The position numbers and the translations under genes are program-made. A stretch of DNA of 6,171 nucleotides from Prevotella sp. UBA3208 (GTDB taxonomy: Bacteria > Bacteroidota > Bacteroidia > Bacteroidales > Bacteroidaceae), in NCBI GenBank assembly GCA_002363695.1, contig DEWO01000076.1, positions 152-6,322 on the forward strand. The letters are read 5' to 3'. Below are positions 1-5,277 of this stretch, piece after piece (within the stretch, counting starts at the first letter, position 1; every line of letters starts with the position of its first letter). The notes below the pieces were generated by a model, which was not told where the DNA came from, searched no databases, and worked only from the letters and a program-made list of their open reading frames with translations.

Positions 1-1950
1 GTGAAGATAGACGACGAGTTCATGGAGGCCGCCACGAACGACCGCCCCTACGTGCAGCAGTACCCCGTCGACGGCAGCACTGCCGAGGTCAGCATGCGGA
101 AGGAAATCTCGGCCAAGGCGCTGTGGGAGAAGATCGTGCACAACGCCTGGAAGAGTGCCGAGCCCGGCGTGCTGTTCTGGGATACCATCCTGCGCGAGAG
201 CATCCCCGACTGCTATGCCGACCTGGGTTTCCGCACGGTGTCGACCAATCCGTGCGGCGAGATACCGCTGTGCCCCTACGACTCGTGCCGCCTGCTGTGC
301 ATCAACCTCTACTCGTATGTGAAGAACCCCTTCACCGAGAGCGCCTACTTCGACTACGAGCTGTTCCGCCGCCATGTGCAGATGGCCCAGCGGCTGATGG
401 ACGACATCGTCGACCTGGAGCTGGAGAAGATAGACATGATTATGGAGAAAATCGGCTCCGACCCGCAGTCGGCCGAGGTGAAGGAGGCCGAGCTGCACCT
501 CTGGGAGAAAATCAAGGCCAAGAGCTCGAAAGGCCGCCGCACGGGCGTAGGCATCACCGCCGAGGGCGACATGCTGGCCGCCATGGGGCTGCGCTACGGC
601 ACGCAGGAGGCCACCGACTTCAGTGTCAACGTGCACAAGACGCTGGCGCTGAATGCCTACCGCTCCAGTGTCGATATGGCCCGGGAGCGCGGTGCCTTTG
701 CCGTGTACGACGCCCAGCGCGAGGCTCAGAACCCCTTCGTGCTGCGCCTGAAGGCCGCCGACGAGGAACTGTATGCCGACATGGTGAAGTTCGGTCGCCG
801 CAACATAGCCTGCCTGACCATTGCGCCGACGGGCACTACCAGTCTCATGACGCAGACCACCAGCGGCATCGAGCCCGTGTTCATGCCCGTCTACAAGCGC
901 CGCCGCAAGGTGAACCCCGGCGATGCCGACGTGCATGTAGACTTTGTCGACGAGGTGGGCGACTCGTTCGAGGAGTACATCGTCTACCACCCCAAGTTCG
1001 TGGAGTGGATGAAGGTGAACGGCCTGGACACCACCAAGCGCTATACGCAGGAGGAGATCGACGCCCTGGTAGCCCGCTCGCCCTACTACAAGGCCACGGC
1101 CAACGATGTTGACTGGCTGATGAAGGTGCGCATGCAGGGCGCCATCCAGAAGTGGGTCGACCACTCCATCAGCGTCACCGTCAACCTGCCCAACGACGTC
1201 GACGAAGCCCTCGTGAACCGGCTCTACGTAGAAGCCTGGCGCACGGGCTGCAAGGGCTGCACCATCTACCGCGACGGCTCGCGGGCCGGTGTCATGGTGT
1301 CGGTGTCGAAGAAAGACAAGAAGGAGAAGAGGGACGCCGACACCACGAAGGACAACAACATGGAGCCGATGGCAGCCCCCGCGCCCTGCAAGCAGCCCGC
1401 CGTGACCGAGGTGCGCCCCAAGGAGCTGGAGTGCGACGTGGTGCGCTTCCAGAACAATAAAGACAAGTGGGTGGCCTTCGTCGGTCTGCTGGACGGCTAT
1501 CCCTACGAGATATTCACCGGTCTGCAGGACGACGAGGAGGGTATCGTGCTGCCCAAGACGGTCACCAAGGGTAAGATTATCAAGCAGGTGAACGAGGACG
1601 GCACGAAGCGCTACGACTTCCAGTTCGAGAACAAGCGCGGCTACAAGACCACCGTCGAGGGCTTGTCGGAGAAGTTCAACCCCGAGTACTGGAACTATGC
1701 CAAGCTGATTTCCGGCGTGCTGCGCTACCGGATGCCTATCGACCACGTCATCAAGCTGGTGAGCTCGCTGCAGTTGAAGTCTGAGAGCATCAACACGTGG
1801 AAGGTCGGCGTGGAGCGTGCCCTGAAGAAGTACATTGTCGACGGCACCGAGGCCAAGGGCCAGAAGTGTCCTAACTGTGGAAGCGAGAGCCTGGTCTACC
1901 AGGAGGGCTGTCTGATCTGTAAGAACTGCGGCTCCTCGCGCTGCGGATAA
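1..1950 (+). CDS. nrdJ: Class II (adenosylcobalamin-dependent) ribonucleotide reductase, C-terminal part, 5'-truncated
   Basis: Reduces ribonucleotides to deoxyribonucleotides in the cytoplasm using a cobalamin-generated thiyl radical. The window starts inside the gene: the GTG at base 1 is an internal Val codon, and residue numbers here count from it. Seen: the active-site motif NPCGE (N83, C85 as radical cysteine, E87); C96, 11 residues later, at the position of one of the two active-site redox cysteines of class II enzymes (its partner lies upstream); and the phosphate-binding stretch APTGTTSL at 275-282 followed by SGIEP at 288-292. A hydrophilic linker covers about 435-465. A C-terminal domain then leads to a Cys-rich tail: C623, C626, C637 and C640 form a plausible zinc site, and C643/C648, five apart like the tail thiols of other reductases, probably shuttle electrons. 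No NrdB-type subunit gene is adjacent, as expected for class II. Any cobalamin riboswitch would be upstream and is not visible. G/C-ending codons dominate strongly. The family call is secure; full length is unknown. Confidence 0.95.
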   Translation: MKIDDEFMEAATNDRPYVQQYPVDGSTAEVSMRKEISAKALWEKIVHNAWKSAEPGVLFWDTILRESIPDCYADLGFRTVSTNPCGEIPLCPYDSCRLLCINLYSYVKNPFTESAYFDYELFRRHVQMAQRLMDDIVDLELEKIDMIMEKIGSDPQSAEVKEAELHLWEKIKAKSSKGRRTGVGITAEGDMLAAMGLRYGTQEATDFSVNVHKTLALNAYRSSVDMARERGAFAVYDAQREAQNPFVLRLKAADEELYADMVKFGRRNIACLTIAPTGTTSLMTQTTSGIEPVFMPVYKRRRKVNPGDADVHVDFVDEVGDSFEEYIVYHPKFVEWMKVNGLDTTKRYTQEEIDALVARSPYYKATANDVDWLMKVRMQGAIQKWVDHSISVTVNLPNDVDEALVNRLYVEAWRTGCKGCTIYRDGSRAGVMVSVSKKDKKEKRDADTTKDNNMEPMAAPAPCKQPAVTEVRPKELECDVVRFQNNKDKWVAFVGLLDGYPYEIFTGLQDDEEGIVLPKTVTKGKIIKQVNEDGTKRYDFQFENKRGYKTTVEGLSEKFNPEYWNYAKLISGVLRYRMPIDHVIKLVSSLQLKSESINTWKVGVERALKKYIVDGTEAKGQKCPNCGSESLVYQEGCLICKNCGSSRCG

Positions 1951-1980
1951 TATGAAACGTTGTGATATGAACTTTGTGCT

Positions 1981-2361
1981 ATGAAATTATCGTCAAGCTA
2001 TATATACCTGAAGGAAGCTCGTTTTCACGCCTACCATGGGGTGCTGCCCCAGGAACAGGAGGTGGGACAGGACTTCCTCGTCTCGGCCCGCTGTGGTTAC
2101 AACATAGATGCCGCCATGCAGCACGACATGGTGGAGGTGACACTCGACTACGGCGTGCTCTACCGGCTGATAGAACGCGAGATGGCCGTTCCCTCGCAGT
2201 TGGTGGAGCATGTGGCCGGACGCATAGCCGGCGCAGTGTTCGAGACCTTTCCGCAAGTCACTTCGCTCGACCTGACTGTCACCAAACTCAATCCGCCTAT
2301 TGGGGGCGATTGTAAGGGCGCGGGTGTCGAAGTACACTTAATAAATGATAAAACTAAGTAG
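1981..2361 (+). CDS. folB: Dihydroneopterin aldolase
   Basis: Cleaves 7,8-dihydroneopterin to 6-hydroxymethyl-7,8-dihydropterin and glycolaldehyde in folate biosynthesis; cytoplasmic, with family members forming ring-shaped oligomers. The 126-residue length is normal for the family. Seen: the pterin-binding segment HGVLPQEQEVGQ (19-30) with E25; Tyr57 in LDYG, matching the catalytic tyrosine; E76 in the VEHVAGRI segment, matching the glutamate that anchors the pterin; and the catalytic lysine K102 in TKLNPPIGGDCKGAGVEV. Every expected active-site position is filled, so the enzyme should be active. The ATG at 1981 puts the family's N-terminal strand (YIYLKEARFHAYHGV) at the usual distance, so the start is well supported. 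No Shine-Dalgarno sequence is visible, as is usual in Bacteroidetes. It lies 30 bases after nrdJ and could be read through from it. No other folate genes are in the window. Confidence 0.95.
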   Translation: MKLSSSYIYLKEARFHAYHGVLPQEQEVGQDFLVSARCGYNIDAAMQHDMVEVTLDYGVLYRLIEREMAVPSQLVEHVAGRIAGAVFETFPQVTSLDLTVTKLNPPIGGDCKGAGVEVHLINDKTK

Positions 2362-2390
2362 TAAGTATATCGTATTTGATGGAAAATCAG

Positions 2391-2398
2391 TACTTTTG
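2391..2398 (+). promoter_or_regulatory. Bacteroidetes-type -7 promoter element before the amidase gene
   Basis: TACTTTTG matches the Bacteroidetes primary-sigma -7 consensus TAnnTTTG exactly and sits in the short AT-rich gap between folB and the amidase. The -33 partner is poor: the nearest TTTG (2375-2378) is only 12 bases upstream, against the usual roughly 20. Initiation a few bases downstream would fall at about 2403-2405, almost on the ATG at 2407, so the transcript would have a very short leader or none. This is a motif match only, without start-site data. Confidence 0.55.
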
Positions 2399-2406
2399 CA
2401 CCCGAA

Positions 2407-3972
2407 ATGAAGAATAGAATACTGATTCTGGCAGGATTGCTCCTATTGACGGCACTGACGACGGTGGCCGTTAACAGTACTGCGAACTATACTGCTGCTG
2501 CAAAAGCCAAGAAGTTTACGCTGGTCATTGACGCAGGACATGGAGGCCATGATACGGGTGCCGTGGGTTCGCTGACCAAGGAGAAAACCATCAATCTGAA
2601 CGTTGCACTGGCCTTTGGAAAACTGGTAGAGCGCAACTGTCCTGACGTGAAGGTCATCTACACGCGTAAGACCGATGTGTTTATCCCCCTGCATACCCGT
2701 GCCGATATTGCCAACAGAAACAAGGCCGACCTCTTTATCTCCGTGCACACCAACGCCCTGCCCAAGGGGCGCATCTCGCGCGGATTGGAAACGTACACGC
2801 TGGGTATGCACCGTGCTGCAGACAACTTGGCGGTGGCTAAGCGTGAGAACGAGGTCATCCTCTATGAGAAAGACTATAAGCAGCGCTATCAGGGCTTTGA
2901 CCCTAACTCGTCCGAGAGCTATATCATGTTCGAGTTCATGCAGGATCATAATATGGCGCAGAGTGTAGAACTGGCCAAGTACGTACAGAAACGTACCTGT
3001 GCTCAGGCCGGTCGTCAGAACAAAGGTGTCAAGCAGGCAGGATTTCTGGTGTTGCGTGAGACATCCATGCCCAGCTGTCTGATAGAGTTAGGTTTCATCT
3101 CGACTCCTGACGAAGAGCGGTTCCTGCATTCCAGTGAGGGCGTAAACAGTTTGGGTCAGGGCATCTATCAGGCTTTCCTCGACTACAAACGCAAGCACGA
3201 TGGCGGTCAAACCGTGGCTCAAAATGTCGGAAGGCAGGAAGAGAAGAGGGTAGACAAGAATGATGAAAAGAAGGAAGAGGCCAAGGCTGCAGCTGAGACG
3301 CCTCAGGACGATAAGAAAGCAGAAAAGAAGAAGAAAAAGAAGAAGAGCAAGATGGCTCAAGAGTTGGAAGATGCCCGTGAAGGTAAGGCTCCTCAGCAAT
3401 CCGAACAGGCCCCTGCCGCATCACAGTCGCCTAATGCCGATGCTGTCTTGGCTGCAACGCCTGTAGCACCAGGTGTTCCTGCAGCTTCCGCAACACCTGC
3501 AGCTTCCGCAACACCAGCAGCTCCAACTGCTCCAGTTGCTCCTGCAACTCCTGTCGCTCCAGCAACTCCTGTGGTTCAGCCCGCAGTTCCTGCTGCTCAG
3601 CCGTCAACTCCAGAATTTCCTGTGGCTGTTGCTCAGCCCCAGCCCTCAACACCGGCCCCAGCAGTCTCTCAAGCCCCTGCCGCTACAGAGGCATCGGCTC
3701 CCGTCTTCAAGGTGCAGATAATGGCCAGTGGCTACAAACTGCGGACAAACGATTCCCAGCTGAAAGGCCAGAAAGAGGCCGACTATTATCAGGAGAGTGG
3801 ATTGTATAAATATACAGTCGGTTCCTCGACGGACTATAGTGCTATCAGTCAGCTGCGCAAGACGCTGACAAGTAGCTTCCCCCAGGCGTTTATCGTTGCC
3901 TTCAAGGATGGTAAGAAGATGAACGTGCAGGAGGCTATTCAGGAATGGAAAAGCAAAAAAGTAAATAAATAA
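2407..3972 (+). CDS. Secreted N-acetylmuramoyl-L-alanine amidase (Amidase_3) with Pro/Ala-rich linker and SPOR-like C-terminus
   Basis: Zinc hydrolase that cuts the bond between N-acetylmuramic acid and the stem peptide, as in splitting of septal peptidoglycan. Residues 1-26 look like a signal peptide (MKNR, then a Leu-rich hydrophobic run), which fixes the start at 2407 and places the enzyme in the periplasm. The Amidase_3 domain spans about 37-260: H45 in DAGHGG, E59 and H114 in SVHTNA are the zinc ligands, and E227 in LIELGF is the catalytic glutamate. The segment at about 130-190 looks like the extra insert seen in AmiC-type enzymes, where a helix can block the active site until an activator binds; that role here is inferred. 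Then come a Lys/Glu-rich stretch (275-325, with seven lysines at 307-313), a Pro/Ala-rich linker (about 345-430) and a SPOR-like domain (434-510, starting FKVQIMASG) expected to bind glycan strands. At 521 residues it is long because of the linker and extra domain. It is 30 bases from the next gene, likely one operon. Confidence 0.93.
   Translation: MKNRILILAGLLLLTALTTVAVNSTANYTAAAKAKKFTLVIDAGHGGHDTGAVGSLTKEKTINLNVALAFGKLVERNCPDVKVIYTRKTDVFIPLHTRADIANRNKADLFISVHTNALPKGRISRGLETYTLGMHRAADNLAVAKRENEVILYEKDYKQRYQGFDPNSSESYIMFEFMQDHNMAQSVELAKYVQKRTCAQAGRQNKGVKQAGFLVLRETSMPSCLIELGFISTPDEERFLHSSEGVNSLGQGIYQAFLDYKRKHDGGQTVAQNVGRQEEKRVDKNDEKKEEAKAAAETPQDDKKAEKKKKKKKSKMAQELEDAREGKAPQQSEQAPAASQSPNADAVLAATPVAPGVPAASATPAASATPAAPTAPVAPATPVAPATPVVQPAVPAAQPSTPEFPVAVAQPQPSTPAPAVSQAPAATEASAPVFKVQIMASGYKLRTNDSQLKGQKEADYYQESGLYKYTVGSSTDYSAISQLRKTLTSSFPQAFIVAFKDGKKMNVQEAIQEWKSKKVNK
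3478..3585 (+). repeat. Six tandem 18-bp (hexapeptide) repeats in the amidase linker
   Basis: Six 18-base units encode residues 358-393: PAASAT, PAASAT, PAAPTA, PVAPAT, PVAPAT, PVVQPA. Units 1 and 2 (3478-3495 and 3496-3513) are identical in DNA, and units 4 and 5 differ at only two third-codon positions. Every unit is a whole number of codons, so gain or loss of units keeps the frame and only changes the length of a probably unstructured spacer between the catalytic and SPOR-like domains. The period and identity are read directly from the sequence; length variation between strains is inferred. Confidence 0.85.
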
Positions 3973-4002
3973 AAAGGTAAAACCAGAAATATTCGAGTCA
4001 CT

Positions 4003-4905
4003 ATGAAGTTCTTTACCAAGGAAGTTAAAATCGCCATAGTTGCCATTATAGGTATTGTAGTATTGTTCTATGGACTTCAGTTCCTCAAGGGATTGAGCGT
4101 TTTTGGTAATGCCGATGGCTATTACGTCAGTTTCACGGATGTCAGTGGTGTGTCAGCGTCAACTCCCGTCTATGCCAACGGCTATAAGGTCGGAGTGGTA
4201 GAGGAAGTCCTTTACGACTACTCACCTCAGGGCAAGTTGGTGGCTGTCATGGCATTGGACAAGCGGATGCGGCTGCCCCGTGGCTCGAGGGCCGAGATTT
4301 CCAGCGACCTGTTGGGTAATATCAAGATTAATCTGGTGTTGGGTGATGACCCGGTCAATATGGTTGCCAAGGGCGACACCATTCCCGGTGAAGTTGAAGG
4401 CGGCATGATGAGCAAACTCAGCGGCATGATGCCTGCCGTAGAGGCGCTCCTTCCTAAGCTGGACTCTATCATGACCAGTCTGAACATACTGTTGGCCGAC
4501 CCCGCCTTGCAGCAGACGCTGCACAACGTAGAGGGAATGACCAGCAATCTGAATGCTACCAGCAGCGAACTGCGTACCCTGTCGGCGTCACTCAACAGGG
4601 AGATGCCGCAGATGATGAAGAAGACCAACGGTGTCCTCGACAATACACAACAGTTGACCAGTAACCTGGCTGCTATAGATGTAGCCAGTATGACGGCCAG
4701 TGTCAATCAGACCTTGGCTAATGTCAACGAGATGACGCGTAAGTTGAATAGCAACGAAGGGACTCTGGGACTGCTGATGCGCGACGCTACATTGTATAAC
4801 AACCTCACGGCTACGATGGCTGATGCAGACTCCCTGCTCATTGACCTCAAAGCCCATCCTAAGCGGTACGTACATTTCTCGATTTTTGGTAGCAAAACAA
4901 AGTAG
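4003..4905 (+). CDS. MlaD-like MCE family protein, inner-membrane anchored lipid-transport substrate-binding subunit
   Basis: MCE proteins form rings in the periplasm that pass phospholipids or other hydrophobic molecules between inner and outer membranes, usually with an MlaE-type permease and MlaF-type ATPase. Seen: a short basic N-terminus and one transmembrane helix (about 8-28), then an MCE domain (about 38-116) with the signature PVYANGYKVGVV (55-66) and the LLGNIKINLVLGD strand region. A long, mostly helical region rich in Asn, Ser, Thr and Met (about 130-275) could build a coiled-coil barrel or needle. The C-terminus PKRYVHFSIFG (286-296) is a Bacteroidetes-style ending. The 300-residue length is normal. 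The start at 4003 sits directly before the anchor, and no Shine-Dalgarno sequence is seen. It follows the amidase by 30 bases, suggesting co-transcription of two envelope genes. No permease or ATPase gene is in the window, so the partners must be elsewhere; the substrate cannot be read from sequence. Confidence 0.92.
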   Translation: MKFFTKEVKIAIVAIIGIVVLFYGLQFLKGLSVFGNADGYYVSFTDVSGVSASTPVYANGYKVGVVEEVLYDYSPQGKLVAVMALDKRMRLPRGSRAEISSDLLGNIKINLVLGDDPVNMVAKGDTIPGEVEGGMMSKLSGMMPAVEALLPKLDSIMTSLNILLADPALQQTLHNVEGMTSNLNATSSELRTLSASLNREMPQMMKKTNGVLDNTQQLTSNLAAIDVASMTASVNQTLANVNEMTRKLNSNEGTLGLLMRDATLYNNLTATMADADSLLIDLKAHPKRYVHFSIFGSKTK

Positions 4906-5037
4906 GGAATAGGCGGTAATTTTTAATTTGTCTAAATAGGAAAGACTGATTAAGAAATTTCAACTCATTTCCTCCAACTGCTTGATATTGCTCACTTTCG
5001 GACGGCCCAAAATGGTTTGGTTGCACAGGTTGGAAGG

Positions 5038-5046
5038 TGTGTGTAA
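5038..5046 (-). promoter_or_regulatory. Candidate DnaA box (one mismatch)
   Basis: On the - strand this reads TTACACACA, one mismatch from TTATNCACA. It overlaps the first TGTAAAGAA repeat (5042-5050), so the two motifs cannot both be independent sites. On its own this is weak evidence; it gains some weight from two same-orientation matches nearer dnaA. Confidence 0.3.
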
Positions 5047-5156
5047 AGAAGTGATAAGTTGCTGAAATGCAACAATTTGTAAATTTGCAAGTCGGATTTC
5101 TGTAAAGAAAGATAACACCATCCCTTAAAGCGCCTAAAAATAGCGAGTTACGAGCT

Positions 5157-5176
5157 TGTGAATGGTTTGTGAAAAA
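5157..5176 (-). promoter_or_regulatory. Pair of DnaA-box-like sites one helical turn apart
   Basis: Reading the - strand, 5168-5176 is TTTTTCACA, which fits the relaxed box TTWTNCACA, and 5157-5165 is CCATTCACA, which keeps the ATTCACA core but mismatches the first two bases. On the + strand both contain TTGTGAA, with starts 11 bases apart (5156 and 5167), so the sites would face the same side of the helix in the same orientation. They lie about 10 bases upstream of the candidate -33 element of the dnaA promoter, a position fitting autoregulation. Confidence 0.4.
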
Positions 5177-5185
5177 AAATACAGA

Positions 5186-5217
5186 TTTGCATAAATGAAA
5201 AAAAAGTACGAACTTTG
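5186..5217 (+). promoter_or_regulatory. Candidate dnaA promoter (-33 TTTG, -7 GAACTTTG)
   Basis: TTTG at 5186-5189 and GAACTTTG at 5210-5217 are separated by 20 bases, the normal Bacteroidetes spacing; the -7 element differs from TAnnTTTG only at its first base. The following CCCCCGAAAA resembles the CACCCGAAA after the -7 element of the amidase promoter. Transcription would start near 5222-5224, giving a leader of about 55 bases that is AT-rich before the dnaA ATG and contains the third TGTAAAGAA copy. Confidence 0.55.
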
Positions 5218-5277
5218 CCCCCGAAAACGATTTAACCATTTGTAAAGAATTTATTTAATAAGAATAACGACCGCCGC

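Larger units (their letters stand above)
5042..5249 (+). repeat. Dispersed 9-bp direct repeats TGTAAAGAA (three copies) upstream of dnaA
   Basis: TGTAAAGAA occurs identically at 5042-5050, 5101-5109 and 5241-5249. A fourth related site, TGTAAATTT, is at 5079-5087. The context of two of these extends to a 13-base near-repeat, AACnATTTGTAAA, at 5071-5083 and 5234-5246 with one difference. The last copy lies in the probable dnaA leader. The copies are read directly from the sequence. A role as binding sites for a regulator or replication protein is inference; AT-rich composition raises the chance of coincidence. Confidence 0.6.
4906..5277. other. Non-coding region between the MCE gene and dnaA
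   Basis: This 372-base AT-rich stretch has no convincing gene. It holds a promoter-like pair before dnaA, three copies of TGTAAAGAA and DnaA-box-like motifs, each listed separately. Small inverted repeats are present: AGGAAA/TTTCCT (4938-4943 and 4968-4973, enclosing the palindrome GAAATTTC at 4954-4961), CCAAA/TTTGG (5007-5020, 4-base loop) and GTTGC/GCAAC (5058-5073, 6-base loop). None is followed by a T-run, so I do not call a terminator for the upstream operon. The longest + strand frames with an ATG here are about 12-17 codons, and nothing supports their translation. Confidence 0.7.

Noticed and set aside
1..3. GTG as the real start codon of the first gene
   Set aside because: The encoded sequence begins in the middle of the NrdJ fold and the upstream redox cysteine region is missing, so the frame must continue left of the window.
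123..1112. A 329-codon + strand frame inside nrdJ
   Set aside because: Its Arg/Pro/His/Gly-rich product is typical of an out-of-frame reading of GC-rich DNA, and the overlapping frame encodes intact NrdJ motifs.
1974..2315. A 113-codon + strand frame overlapping folB
   Set aside because: The frame from 1981 encodes all dihydroneopterin aldolase active-site residues; the overlapping one has no family features.
2375..2378. TTTG as the -33 element of the amidase promoter
   Set aside because: It is only 12 bases from the -7 element, too close for the usual spacing of about 20.
3478..3585. Tandem repeats as a CRISPR array
   Set aside because: The units are contiguous 18-mers without spacers, lie in frame inside the amidase gene and encode a Pro/Ala linker.
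4938..4973. AGGAAA/TTTCCT inverted repeat as a terminator of the amidase-MCE operon
   Set aside because: The stem is only six pairs with a 24-base loop and no T-run follows; a rho-independent terminator is not supported.
4859..5239. A 126-codon - strand frame across the intergenic region
   Set aside because: It overlaps the conserved end of the MCE gene, the DnaA-box-like sites and the dnaA promoter, has a low-complexity Phe/Ser/Asn-rich product and no recognisable domain.
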